NCBI RefSeq assembly: GCF_014650335.1 | Contig: NZ_BMUT01000017.1 | Coordinates: 96,244-160,243, forward strand | Reading direction: 5' to 3' | Source of the DNA: Streptomyces hiroshimensis | Lineage (GTDB): Bacteria; Actinomycetota; Actinomycetes; Streptomycetales; Streptomycetaceae | Length of the DNA stretch: 64,000 nt | Shown: piece after piece, positions 33,515 to 41,656 of the stretch | Layout of the letters: each line of letters opens with the position of its first letter | Position numbering within the stretch: position 1 is the stretch's first letter | The notes under the pieces: generated by a model | Seen by the model: only the letters and a program-made list of their open reading frames with translations | The model's database searches: none | What the model was told of the DNA's origin: nothing | Position numbers and translations under genes: made by a program

Positions 33515-34335
33515 GTCCCGGCCCTTCCGTCGAGCCTGACACGCACCCACTCCGGCGCCTGCGAGGGCTTGTCCTTGCTGCGTTCGCCGACCGTGATCCG
33601 GTCGCCGATGCCCTTCGCCCGCTCCAGCAGCACCTCGACGTAGGCCCGGCGCACCGCGTCGGGGCCGTCGAAGCCCGGCTCGTCCGCGAGCCACTCGTCG
33701 GGCACGTCGGCGGCGACCTCGGTCAGCAGTTCCTCGGTGACGCGCGGCGCGAGCTCGGCCGCGGCCGCGGCGAGGTCCGGGCCGAAGGTGGCGAGGACGT
33801 GGTCGGAGGCGTCGTAGGCCTTGCCCGCGGCCGCGGCCGCACCCGGCCAGTTGTGGTGCCAGATCATGGTGGCGCCGTGGTCGATGAGCCACAGCTCGCC
33901 GTGCCACACGAGCAGGTTCGGGTTGCGCCAGGAGCGGTCGACGTTGTTGATGAGCGCGTCGAACCAGATCACACGGCCGGCCTCGGCCGCGCCGACCTCG
34001 AAGGCGAGCGGGTCGAAGCCGAGCGCGCCGGGCAGGAAGTCCATGGCGAGGTTGAGCCCGCCGCTGGCCTTGAGCAGCCCTTGCACCTCCTGGTCCGGCT
34101 CGCCGCGGCCGATGACCGGGTCGAGCTGGATGCGTGCCAGGTCCGGGACGCGCAGGCCGAGGGCGCGGCCGAGCTGTCCGCAGACGACCTCGGCGACCAG
34201 CGTCTTGCGGCCCTGACCCGCACCGGTGAATTTCATGACGTACGTACCGAGATCGTCGGCCTCGACGATGCCGGGGAGCGAGCCGCCCTCACGCAACGGT
34301 GTCACGTATCGGGTGGCTGTGACTTCGGGGAGCAT
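33511..34335 (-). CDS. HipA-like Ser/Thr kinase
   Basis: This 274-residue protein shows a compact HipA/PI3K-like kinase core: TYVMKFTGAGQG (Lys35 as ATP-anchoring residue), WFDALINNVDRSWRNPNLLVW (catalytic Asp/Asn loop) and LWLIDHGATMIWHHNW (metal-binding Asp). It is shorter than E. coli HipA (about 440) and lacks its N-terminal subdomain. There is no HipB-type DNA-binding antitoxin next to it; the neighbour is DUF3037. It may phosphorylate a cellular protein, but toxicity is unproven. Confidence 0.85.
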   Translation of the reverse strand: MLPEVTATRYVTPLREGGSLPGIVEADDLGTYVMKFTGAGQGRKTLVAEVVCGQLGRALGLRVPDLARIQLDPVIGRGEPDQEVQGLLKASGGLNLAMDFLPGALGFDPLAFEVGAAEAGRVIWFDALINNVDRSWRNPNLLVWHGELWLIDHGATMIWHHNWPGAAAAAGKAYDASDHVLATFGPDLAAAAAELAPRVTEELLTEVAADVPDEWLADEPGFDGPDAVRRAYVEVLLERAKGIGDRITVGERSKDKPSQAPEWVRVRLDGRAGT

Positions 34336-34402
34336 TGCCCCAGGCTACTGGGGGGCTTCGGCAGCCCTTTGAACGCGGGCGGCACCGGCTCCGTACGACT
34401 GC

Positions 34403-34420
34403 CTGAACCTGCACGTTCAG
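34403..34420. promoter_or_regulatory. 6-bp dyad upstream of Rieske gene
   Basis: CTGAAC and GTTCAG form an exact inverted repeat with a 6-bp centre, ending at the ribosome site AGAGGAG of the Rieske lipoprotein gene. It could be an operator or a small mRNA hairpin that affects initiation. Confidence 0.4.
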
Positions 34421-34430
34421 AGGAGCGAAC

Positions 34431-34955
34431 ATGAACCACACGTCACGGACCGCTTCCCCCGCTTCCGCCGGATCCACGGCACCCACCGGCTCCACGGACT
34501 CCACCAGTCCCGCCGCCTCCCGGGCCCCGCGCGGCTCGACCCGCCGCAGCGTCGTCGCGGCGGCGGGGGCCGCCGGTCTCGTCACCGTGCTCGCCGCGTG
34601 CGGCGGAGGGGGCGGCGACAACGAGGACAAGGGCCAGGCCGAGGACAAGGGCCAGGGCAAGGACAAGGAAGGGGAGCTCGGGAAGGTCTCGGACATCCCC
34701 GAGGGCGGCGGCAAGGTCTTCGCGGACCGGAAAGTGGTGGTGACCCAGCCGGCCAAGGGCGAGTTCAAGGCCTTCTCGGCGGTCTGCACCCACCAGGGGT
34801 GCCTGGTCAAGGAGGTCTCCGGGGGCACCATCAACTGTCCCTGCCACGGGAGCAGGTTCGCCGTCGCGGACGGCAGCGTGAAGGGCGGCCCGGCGCCGCG
34901 GCCGCTCCCCGAGGAGCAGGTCTCGGTCCACGACGGCTCGCTGCACCTGGGGTGA
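34431..34955 (+). CDS. Tat-exported Rieske [2Fe-2S] lipoprotein
   Basis: The 174-residue protein has a Ser/Thr/Ala-rich lead, a twin-arginine signal (STRRSVVAAAGAAGL, Arg38-Arg39) and a lipobox LAAC at Cys57. A charged Lys/Glu linker follows, then a Rieske domain with CTHQGC (Cys119, His121) and CPCHGS (Cys136, His139), i.e. all cluster ligands and the disulfide pair. The cluster is inserted before export, which fits Tat transport. It is a small membrane-anchored electron carrier; its partner is not encoded nearby. Confidence 0.92.
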   Translation: MNHTSRTASPASAGSTAPTGSTDSTSPAASRAPRGSTRRSVVAAAGAAGLVTVLAACGGGGGDNEDKGQAEDKGQGKDKEGELGKVSDIPEGGGKVFADRKVVVTQPAKGEFKAFSAVCTHQGCLVKEVSGGTINCPCHGSRFAVADGSVKGGPAPRPLPEEQVSVHDGSLHLG

Positions 34956-34977
34956 GCCCGGGCGCCGCAGCCCTGCG

Positions 34978-35622
34978 TCAGCCGCTCCGGGGCGTGCTCC
35001 GCCAGCCGCGCAGGACGGCCTCGGCCGTGGTGACGGTGGCGACGAGCGCCAGGGTGTGGCTGACCATGGCGGCGGTGTAGTCCGCGGGCACGCCGGCGAT
35101 GGCGTCGGCGGGGACGACGGCCGTGTAGCCGAGGTTGACGGCGTCGAAGACGGTGTTGGGGACGGCCACGTTGGCCGAGACGCCGGTGACGACGAGGGTG
35201 CGGCAGCCGAGGTTGCGCAGGAGGGCGTCCACGCCCGTGCCCGCCAGCGGCGAGAGCCCGTGCAGCCGCCGGACGACGAGGTCCGCGTCGCCGACCGGGA
35301 TCGGGTCGGCGACGCGGACCGCGCGGGTACCGGTCAGCTGCTGTACGGGCAGCCGCTCGGCCGCACGGAACAGGCGGGCGTTGCGGCTGGCGCCGCGGCC
35401 GTCGGGGCGGCGCTCGGCGATGGCGTGCACGACCTGGACGCCCGCGTCGTGCGCGCCCGCGACCAGGCGGGCGATGTTCACGAGGGCGCCGGAGGCGCGG
35501 GCGGCGGCCGCGAGCTCGGGCAGGGCGCTGTCGGGGCCGACGACGCCGCTCTGGCACTCGACGGTGAGCAGCACGGTCGTCGCGGGGTCGAGCCGCTCGG
35601 CGGGCGGATCCGGCGGCGCCAT
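34978..35622 (-). CDS. Isochorismatase-like cysteine hydrolase
   Basis: A 214-residue isochorismatase-fold protein: LLTVECQSGVVG near the start (the usual catalytic Asp is replaced by Glu), FRAAERLP, and LVVTGVSANVAVPNTVFDAVNLGY, where the usual active-site Cys of VxTGxxTNVCV is Ala-Asn-Val. The catalytic triad therefore looks incomplete. ATG 35622 has AGGAGGGAGC upstream. It may be a nicotinamidase-like protein that has lost hydrolase activity or uses other residues. Confidence 0.8.
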   Translation of the reverse strand: MAPPDPPAERLDPATTVLLTVECQSGVVGPDSALPELAAAARASGALVNIARLVAGAHDAGVQVVHAIAERRPDGRGASRNARLFRAAERLPVQQLTGTRAVRVADPIPVGDADLVVRRLHGLSPLAGTGVDALLRNLGCRTLVVTGVSANVAVPNTVFDAVNLGYTAVVPADAIAGVPADYTAAMVSHTLALVATVTTAEAVLRGWRSTPRSG

Positions 35623-35719
35623 GCTGGTCGCTCCCTCCTGGGGCCGGTGTCCGGCGGGTGAGGGCCGGGCCGCGTGAGGGTAACGGGCATTGCGCCGGAG
35701 GGGGAAGGGGCTCACACTT

Positions 35720-35736
35720 TCTGACGCTCGGTCAGA
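35720..35736. promoter_or_regulatory. TCTGAC-N5-GTCAGA dyad
   Basis: Perfect 6-bp arms with a 5-bp centre, 33 bp upstream of the flavin-binding protein start and 98 bp upstream of the divergent isochorismatase-like gene. The TGAC-N5-GTCA form is common for TetR-family operators. No TetR gene is adjacent, so the regulator would act in trans. Confidence 0.45.
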
Positions 35737-35768
35737 TATCGGGGCGCGGGGAGGAAGCGGGGACGGGC

Positions 35769-36329
35769 ATGGGCATCGGCACGGGCTTCGAGGGCACCGG
35801 CGGCGGCGGGCGCGGCATGGGCACGGGCGCCACCCAGCGGCGGGGCCGCCGGATCATGATGACGCGGCCGGAGCTGGACTCCTTCCTCGCCGGGCAGCGC
35901 ACCTGCCGGGTGGCCACGGTGGGGCGGGACGGGCATCCGCACCTCAGCGCGCTGTGGTTCGCCTGGGACGGATCCGCGGTGTGGCTGTACTCGATCGTCT
36001 GCAGCCGCCGGTGGGCGCAGCTGCGGCGCGACGCGCGGATCGCGGTGCTGGTGGACGACGGGCGGGAGTACGGGGAGCTGCGCGGGGCGGAGCTGTCGGG
36101 CACGGCCGCCTTCGTCGGCGAGGCCCCGCGCACGGGTGATCCCTGCCCGGAGCTCGCCGCGCCGGAGGCGCTGTTCACCGCCAAGTACTTCGGGGGCCTG
36201 CCGTCCATGCCGTACGACGGCCGCCACGCCTGGCTCCGGCTGCTGCCGGAGGCGGTCGTGTCCTGGGACTTCCGCAAGCTGCCGGGCGCGCCGGGCACTC
36301 CAGGCACTGCAGGCACTCCGGGCGGCTAG
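35769..36329 (+). CDS. Pyridoxamine 5'-phosphate oxidase-fold flavoprotein
   Basis: After a Gly-rich lead, the PPOX split-barrel domain begins at MMTRPELDSFLAGQRTCRVATVGRDGHPHLSALWFAWDG and ends near WDFRKLP. Such small proteins bind FMN or F420 and reduce unknown substrates, or act as haem-binding proteins. ATG 35769 gives 186 residues; ATG 35856 would give a protein beginning at the domain itself. The 3' end overlaps the stop of the convergent LysR gene by 3 bases. Confidence 0.8.
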   Translation: MGIGTGFEGTGGGGRGMGTGATQRRGRRIMMTRPELDSFLAGQRTCRVATVGRDGHPHLSALWFAWDGSAVWLYSIVCSRRWAQLRRDARIAVLVDDGREYGELRGAELSGTAAFVGEAPRTGDPCPELAAPEALFTAKYFGGLPSMPYDGRHAWLRLLPEAVVSWDFRKLPGAPGTPGTAGTPGG

Positions 36330-37237
36330 GCGGAACCCGCCATCGCCTCCCCCGCCGCCCTCAGCGCCTCGACCGCCGCGCGGATGGACGGCCGCCGGTC
36401 CGCGTCCGCGCGCCAGATCGCGTAGACGTGACGGCGTACGGTGTGCCGCACGGGCACCACGCGCACCCCCTCCGGGACGGGGCCGCGCCCGAGCCGCGGG
36501 GCGACGGCGACGCCCAGCCCGGCCGCGATCAGGGCGAGCTGCGTGTGGTGCTCCTCGGCCATGTGGGAGATGCGGGGCTCGATGCCCTTTCCGCGCAGGG
36601 TGAGCATCAGCCAGTCGTGGCAGAACTCGCCGCGGGGCCAGGAGACCCAGTCGTCGTCGGCGAAATCTTCCAGGTCGACCTCCTCCCGGCCGGCCAGCGG
36701 GTGGTCCACCGGCATCGCCACGTCGGCGATGTCGTCGAGGATCGGGGCCTTGGCCAGCCCGTCCGGCATCGGCAGCGGCTTGTTGTACCAGTCGAGGACG
36801 ACCGCGAGGTCGACGTCGCCGCGGACCACCCGGGGCACGGCCTCCTCGGGCTCCATCTCCTCCAGCCGGGCCCGCAGCTGGGGGTGGGCGGTGCGCAGCC
36901 CGGCGAGGGCGGCCGGGAAGAGACCGCGGGCGGCCGTGGGGAAGGCGCCGAGGAGCAGCTCGCCGACGGCCTGCCCGCGCTGCGCCTCGAGGTCGGCCTG
37001 GGCGAGCTCGACCTGCGAGAGGATCCGCGAGGCGTGGTCGGCGAGCAGCCGCCCGGCGTCGGTGAGCCGCACTCCGCGGCCGTGCTTGGCCAGCAGCTGC
37101 TGGCCGGTCTCCCGCTCCAGCTTGGCGAGCTGCTGCGAGACGGCGGACGTCGTCACATGCAGCCCGTCCGCCGCGGCGCTGACGGAACCGTGGCGGGCGA
37201 CGGCATTGAGGGTGCGCAGGCGCTCCAGGTTCAACAT
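36326..37237 (-). CDS. LysR-family transcriptional regulator
   Basis: A 303-residue LysR regulator: N-terminal winged helix MLNLERLRTLNAVARHGSVSAAADGLHVTTSAVSQQLAKLE and an effector-binding domain (about 90-300). It is divergent from an EamA transporter, with a shared 74-bp region that holds an 8-bp dyad. A TAGGGT -10-like element ends 7 nt before the ATG, so the mRNA may be leaderless. The layout suggests that it controls the exporter in response to that exporter's substrate. Confidence 0.93.
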   Translation of the reverse strand: MLNLERLRTLNAVARHGSVSAAADGLHVTTSAVSQQLAKLERETGQQLLAKHGRGVRLTDAGRLLADHASRILSQVELAQADLEAQRGQAVGELLLGAFPTAARGLFPAALAGLRTAHPQLRARLEEMEPEEAVPRVVRGDVDLAVVLDWYNKPLPMPDGLAKAPILDDIADVAMPVDHPLAGREEVDLEDFADDDWVSWPRGEFCHDWLMLTLRGKGIEPRISHMAEEHHTQLALIAAGLGVAVAPRLGRGPVPEGVRVVPVRHTVRRHVYAIWRADADRRPSIRAAVEALRAAGEAMAGSA

Positions 37238-37271
37238 ATAAGCAACCCTACGTGATACCCCACGCTTATAT
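37236..37271. promoter_or_regulatory. 8-bp inverted repeat in the lysR-eamA intergenic region
   Basis: ATATAAGC (37236-37243) and GCTTATAT (37264-37271) are exact reverse complements separated by 20 bp. The left arm covers the lysR start codon region; the right arm lies in a TATATT element (37267-37272) that could be the -10 of the transporter gene. A LysR dimer of dimers bound here could repress itself and activate or repress the transporter. Confidence 0.6.
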
Positions 37272-37311
37272 TTACTTGTTCTAAGGCGTGGGCGCGGCCA
37301 TTCTTATGGTC

Positions 37312-38334
37312 ATGCGCACCACTGCAAGCTCCGGCTCCTCCAGCTCCACCGGCTCCTCCGCTCCGTCGGCCGTCACCGCTCCCCCGGCTTCCCCTGTTTC
37401 GCCCGCGGCCCGGCAGCGGGGCCGCCCCGCCGTGGACTGGAGAATCCGCTTCGGTGCGCTCGCCCTCATCTGGGGATGCAGCTTCCTGTTCATCAAGCTC
37501 GGCACGGACGGCTTCTCGCCGCTGTTCGTCTCCTTCGGCCGGATGTTCTTCGGCGCGGCGGTGCTCGTCGCGACGCTGGCCGTGAAGCGGGAGCGCCTGC
37601 CGCGCGCCGCGCGCACCTGGGGCCATCTGGCCGTTGCGGCGTTCCTGCTCAACGCCCTGCCCTTCACGCTCTTCGCCTACGCCGAGCTGCGCATCCCCTC
37701 CACCCTCGCCGGCATCTGCAACGCCACGACCCCGCTGTGGGGCATGCTCCTCTCGCTCGTGGCCCTCTCCGAGGACCGGCCGACCCGGCGCCGCTTCGCG
37801 GGGCTGGCCATCGGCTTCGCCGGTGTGCTGACGGTGCTCGGGGTCTGGCAGGGCTTCTCGGGGCAGGACGCCGTGGGCACGGTGATGGCCCTCGTCGCCG
37901 CCGCCAGCTACGCGGTCGGCTGGATCTACGTCCGGCGCACCCTGGCCGACACCGGTGACTCCAACCTGTCGAAGTCCGGCGCGCAGCTGCTGCTGGGCAC
38001 GGCCCAGCTCGCCGTCGTCGCCCCGGTGTTCGCGCCGGTGCCGACCTCCTTCCCCGCCGTGCCGCTGCTGGCCGTCCTCGCCCTCGGGGCGCTGGGCACG
38101 GGCCTGGCCTTCCTCGTGCAGTACGGGCTGGTCGCCGAGGTCGGGCCCACGACGGCGACCATGATCACCTATCTCGTCCCGGTCGTGGCGACCATCGCCG
38201 GTGTGGCCTTCCTCGGGGAGACGCTCAGCTGGAACACCCCCGTGGGCGCCCTGATCGTGCTGGCGGGCGCCGCCCTCACCCAGGGCAAGTCACAGAGCAA
38301 GGCACGGAGCAAGTCCCGGAACAGGGACCAGTAA
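37312..38334 (+). CDS. EamA/DMT-family transporter
   Basis: About 340 residues with ten hydrophobic segments in two EamA repeats (FGALALIWGCSFLFIKLGTDG through LGVWQGF, then ALVAAASYAVGWIYV through LIVLAGAALTQG). Pro/Ser-rich N-terminal and Lys/Ser-rich C-terminal tails flank them. The family exports amino acids or other metabolites. Start is uncertain: GTG 37288, ATG 37306 and ATG 37312 are in frame and none has a clear ribosome site. Probably controlled by the divergent LysR protein. Confidence 0.88.
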   Translation: MRTTASSGSSSSTGSSAPSAVTAPPASPVSPAARQRGRPAVDWRIRFGALALIWGCSFLFIKLGTDGFSPLFVSFGRMFFGAAVLVATLAVKRERLPRAARTWGHLAVAAFLLNALPFTLFAYAELRIPSTLAGICNATTPLWGMLLSLVALSEDRPTRRRFAGLAIGFAGVLTVLGVWQGFSGQDAVGTVMALVAAASYAVGWIYVRRTLADTGDSNLSKSGAQLLLGTAQLAVVAPVFAPVPTSFPAVPLLAVLALGALGTGLAFLVQYGLVAEVGPTTATMITYLVPVVATIAGVAFLGETLSWNTPVGALIVLAGAALTQGKSQSKARSKSRNRDQ

Positions 38335-38395
38335 CAGGGCCCAGGGCAGGGCTCAGGACAGGGCCCGGAAGCCACCGGGCGGGGCGGCGGGGCCG

Positions 38396-39727
38396 TCAGT
38401 CGTAGCGCCCTGCCGCCGAGGGGCGGGTCGCGGATGCCAGGGCATCCGCGCCCGGCTCTATCTCGTCGACGGCCAGGCCCGAGACGGTCAGCCGCACCGC
38501 CGGGGGTGATGCGAGCCTGAACCGGGCGCCCGGCGCGACCGCCCACCCCGCGTGCAGCAGCCGCGCGACCGCCGCCGTCTCGTCGGGCACGGGCAGCCAT
38601 ACGTTCATCCCGCTGCGCCCGTGCGCCGCGATCCCGCGCTCGCGCAGGGCCCGGACGAGCGGGTCGCGGCGGCGCCCGTACGCGGCGGAGACCTGCGCCG
38701 CATCCACCGCGCCGCTGCGCCACAGGTGCACGACGGCGTCCTGCAGGATGTGACTGACCCAGCCGGGGCCCAGCCGCTGCCGGCCGCGCACCCGGTCCAC
38801 GGTGACGGCGTCGCCCGTGAGCACCGCGAGCCGCAGATCCGGCCCGTACGCCTTGGCGACGGAGCGCACGACGACCCAGTGGTCGGTGCACCCCGTGAGG
38901 GTGTTCAGCGGCAGATCGACGATCCCGTGGCCGTGATCGTCCTCGATGAGCAGCGCCTGCGGATGGCCGGAGAGCACGGCGCGCAGCTCGCGCGCACGGG
39001 CCTCGCCGACCACGGCGCCCGTGGGATTCTGCGCCCGGCCGGTGACGATGACCGCTCGCGCTCCCTGCTGCAGCACCCGGTCCGCGGCCTCCGGCAGCGG
39101 GCCGTCGTCATCGACGGGCAGGGGGACGGCGCGCAGCCCGAGGGCCGGGACCAGGTCGAGGAGGCTGCCCCAGCCGGGATCCTCGACCGCGACGGCGTCG
39201 CCCGGCCGCAGATGCACGGCGAGCACGCGCTCGATGGCGTCGAGCGCGCCGGAAGTGACGGCGAGCGGCCCGCCGGGCACGCCGTCGGCATCGAAGGCCG
39301 CCCGGGCGAACCGCTCCAGCTCGGTGCCGACGGCCGGGGCTCCGTACAGCGCGGGGGCCTCGGCGGCCCGCGCGGCGGCAGCCGCGAGCGCCTCGCCGAG
39401 CGGGGGCAGCAGAGCCGGATCGGGATTGCCCGCCGAGACGTCCCGGACGCCCTCGGGAGCCTCGACGTGGATGAGCTCGCGGGCCGTGCTGGCCGGGCGG
39501 TGACGCACACGGCTGCCGCGGCGCCCGGCAGTCTCGATCACTCCGCGCTCCCGCAGCGTGCGATAGGCGGCGGCGACCGTATTGGGATTGACCCCCAGCT
39601 CGACCGCCAACTCCCTCATGGGCGGGAGTAGTTCCCCAGGGGCCAGCTTGCCGGCGCCCACGCCGCGCTCCACGCTCGCGGAAATCTCTGCTGCGCGACG
39701 ACCTTCGATCCGATAGTCTCCTAGCAC
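38396..39727 (-). CDS. MocR/GntR-type regulator with aminotransferase domain
   Basis: The 443-residue protein has an N-terminal GntR winged helix (AAEISASVERGVGAGKLAPGELLPPMRELAVELGVNPNTVAAAYRTL) and a fold-type I aminotransferase domain from about residue 95. The PLP-binding Lys is in SVAKAYGPDLRLA, and AQNPTGAVVG and IEDDHGHG are also visible. MocR proteins sense PLP or an amine and control neighbouring genes. It is divergent from a PPOX-fold gene over a palindrome. Its own start is GTG at 39727, at the 3' end of a near-perfect promoter, so the transcript looks leaderless. Confidence 0.92.
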   Translation of the reverse strand: MLGDYRIEGRRAAEISASVERGVGAGKLAPGELLPPMRELAVELGVNPNTVAAAYRTLRERGVIETAGRRGSRVRHRPASTARELIHVEAPEGVRDVSAGNPDPALLPPLGEALAAAAARAAEAPALYGAPAVGTELERFARAAFDADGVPGGPLAVTSGALDAIERVLAVHLRPGDAVAVEDPGWGSLLDLVPALGLRAVPLPVDDDGPLPEAADRVLQQGARAVIVTGRAQNPTGAVVGEARARELRAVLSGHPQALLIEDDHGHGIVDLPLNTLTGCTDHWVVVRSVAKAYGPDLRLAVLTGDAVTVDRVRGRQRLGPGWVSHILQDAVVHLWRSGAVDAAQVSAAYGRRRDPLVRALRERGIAAHGRSGMNVWLPVPDETAAVARLLHAGWAVAPGARFRLASPPAVRLTVSGLAVDEIEPGADALASATRPSAAGRYD

Positions 39728-39734
39728 AAAGAAG

Positions 39735-39763
39735 ATTATGCACTAGTGCAATGGAGTTCGCAA
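39735..39763 (-). promoter_or_regulatory. Leaderless promoter of the mocR-type gene
   Basis: On the minus strand TTGCGA (39758-39763), a 17-bp spacer and CATAAT (39735-39740) precede the GTG start codon by 7 nt. Transcription should therefore start at or next to the initiation codon. The spacer contains the 12-bp palindrome listed next, an arrangement expected for autoregulation. Confidence 0.65.
39739..39750. promoter_or_regulatory. Palindromic operator TGCACTAGTGCA
   Basis: A perfect 12-bp palindrome lies between the -35 and -10 boxes of the mocR-type gene and 12 bp before the ATG of the divergent flavoprotein gene. A second partial copy (CTAGCAC) overlaps the start codon of the regulator gene. 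It is the obvious candidate binding site of the MocR-type protein for both genes. Confidence 0.65.
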
Positions 39764-40434
39764 TGACTGTTGCGCCGCCCGCCGCGTACGAGCAGACCGA
39801 ACGGACCACCCCGACCCGCGCCCGCGAGCGCGCCTCGTACGACCGCGAGGTCGTGCACGCGATCCTCGACGCGGGGTACGTCTGCCATCTCGGCTTCGTG
39901 CGCGACGGGGCGCCGGTCGTCCTGCCGACGCTCTATGGGCGCATCGGCGACCGCCTCTACGTGCACGGCTCGACGGGCTCGCGCCCGCTGCGCAGCGCGG
40001 GCCGCGCGGAGGACGCGGGCATGCCGGTCTGCGTGACGGTCACTCACGTCGACGCCCTCGTCCTCGCGCGCTCCGCCTTCCACCACTCCCTCAACTACCG
40101 CTCGGTCGTGGTGCACGGGACCGCCCGGCAGGTGACCGAGGAGCAGGAGAAGCGCGCGGCCCTCGACGCCCTGGTGGAGCAGGTCACACCGGGCCGGGCG
40201 GCGGACTGCCGCCCGGCCTCGGCCAAGGAGCTCGCGGCGACGGCCGTGCTCCGCGTCGACCTCTCCGAAGTCTCCGCGAAGATGCGCACCGGGGGCGTCA
40301 ACGACGAGATCGAGGATCTGCCTCTCCCCCACTGGAGCGGCCTCGTCCCCGTCGCCCCCGCGTACGGCACGCCGATACCCGACAAGCACCTCGCGCCCGG
40401 CACCCCCGTGCCCGACTACATCACCGTTCTGTGA
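39763..40434 (+). CDS. PPOX-fold flavin-binding protein, probable MocR target
   Basis: The 223-residue protein belongs to the pyridoxamine 5'-phosphate oxidase-related group: ASYDREVVHAILDAGYVCHLGFVRDGAPVVLPTLYGRIGDRLYVHGSTGSRPLR and NYRSVVVHGTARQV. It should bind FMN. Its divergent neighbour is a MocR/PLP regulator, so a link to vitamin B6 or amine metabolism is likely. ATG 39763 has GGAG 6 nt upstream; ATG 39751 is in frame and could be used on a short-leader mRNA. The 3' end overlaps the convergent EamA gene by 14 bp. Confidence 0.88.
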   Translation: MTVAPPAAYEQTERTTPTRARERASYDREVVHAILDAGYVCHLGFVRDGAPVVLPTLYGRIGDRLYVHGSTGSRPLRSAGRAEDAGMPVCVTVTHVDALVLARSAFHHSLNYRSVVVHGTARQVTEEQEKRAALDALVEQVTPGRAADCRPASAKELAATAVLRVDLSEVSAKMRTGGVNDEIEDLPLPHWSGLVPVAPAYGTPIPDKHLAPGTPVPDYITVL

Positions 40435-41593
40435 GCGAAGCGCCGAACGGATCCACGAGCGGCTCACCGAGCGGTTCCCCGGACGACTGCGCGGACGGCT
40501 CCGCGGGCCGCTCCACAGGCGGTTCCACGGGCGCCGGCGCAGCCTGACCGCGTGCCTCCGCGGCGGCCAGCGCCGCCACGGCGCACAGCAGCACGGCCGT
40601 GCCGAGCGCGGTCGCGGCCGTGAGGTGCTCGCCGAGCAGGGTCACGGCGATGACCGCCGCCGTCACCGGCTCCAGCAGCGTGATCACCGACACCGTGGTG
40701 GCCCGCACCACCACGAGCCCCGCGAAGAACAGGCCGTAGGCCAGCGCCGTCGGCACCGTCACGAGATAGGCCCCCAGCGCGAGCGTGCGGCCCAGGTGCC
40801 CGTCCTGCGGCCACAGCCCCTCGGCGGCCGCCAGGGGCAGGAGCTGCACGGTGCCGACCGCGAAGGAGGTCACGGTCGTGGTGAAGGGGTCCGTGGCCCG
40901 CTGCTCGCGCTCCAGGACGCGCGCGTAGACGGTCACGACGGCGTATCCGGCGGCGGAGAGCAGCGCGAGCGCCACCCCCGCCGGGCGCACCGCGCCCGTG
41001 CCGTCGTTGCCGAGCATCAGCACGGCCAGCCCGGCGCAGGCCCCGCCCACGGCCGTGACGCCTCCGGCGCCGAGCCGTTCCCCCATGAGCAGCCGGCCGC
41101 CGAGGGCGACGAGGACGGGCGAGGCGCCCAGGGTGACCACGGTGCCGACGGCGATCCCGGTCGCCTCCACGGCCGCGAAGTAGGCCGTCTGGAAGACCGT
41201 CAGGCCGGTGCCCGTCACGAGGACGCGCGCCGCTCTGCGCGGCCACGGCTCGTACGCCCGGACGGCGCGGTCGCGCGTACGGGCGGTGCGGCGCAGCATC
41301 AGGAACCGGGCGGCCAGCAGGAAGACGAGGCCGCCCGCCGTGCGCCAGAAGGTCAGCGCGGCCGGGCCGAGGCCGCTGCCGTCCATGAGGAGGTCGGCGG
41401 TGGCGCCGGTGGTCCCCCAAGAGGTGGCCGCGACGGCCACGTAGAGCAGACCGCGGCCGATGGATATGCCGCTCGCCGGGGCCGGCGAGGACAAGGAGGC
41501 CGAGGCGGCCGAGGGTGCCAAGGTTGCCGAAGGGACGGAATGTTGCTCGGGCCGCCCGGTGGACGGGCAGGACGACGGAGCGGAACGGGGCAT
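40421..41593 (-). CDS. EamA/DMT-family transporter
   Basis: A 390-residue ten-helix transporter: GRGLLYVAVAATSWGTTGATADLL opens repeat one, and AVEATGIAVGTVVTLGASPVLVALGGRLLMGERLG and ITLLEPVTAAVIAVTLLGEHLTAATALGTAVLL are the conserved DMT stretches. Ser/Ala-rich head and Pro/Glu-rich tail of about 40 residues each are probably disordered. ATG 41593 has GGGAGA upstream. Substrate not predictable. A leader-like small frame and a GC hairpin lie between this gene and the next EamA gene. Confidence 0.88.
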   Translation of the reverse strand: MPRSAPSSCPSTGRPEQHSVPSATLAPSAASASLSSPAPASGISIGRGLLYVAVAATSWGTTGATADLLMDGSGLGPAALTFWRTAGGLVFLLAARFLMLRRTARTRDRAVRAYEPWPRRAARVLVTGTGLTVFQTAYFAAVEATGIAVGTVVTLGASPVLVALGGRLLMGERLGAGGVTAVGGACAGLAVLMLGNDGTGAVRPAGVALALLSAAGYAVVTVYARVLEREQRATDPFTTTVTSFAVGTVQLLPLAAAEGLWPQDGHLGRTLALGAYLVTVPTALAYGLFFAGLVVVRATTVSVITLLEPVTAAVIAVTLLGEHLTAATALGTAVLLCAVAALAAAEARGQAAPAPVEPPVERPAEPSAQSSGEPLGEPLVDPFGASLTER

Positions 41594-41656
41594 GACTGTT
41601 CTCCCGCGGGAAGACGTGAAGTGATCGCTGGTCCCGTGTGCGGGCAGCGGCGATCC

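Noticed and set aside
33511..34335. Classical HipBA toxin-antitoxin module
   Set aside because: There is no HipB-type HTH protein and the kinase lacks the N-terminal subdomain; the partner is DUF3037.
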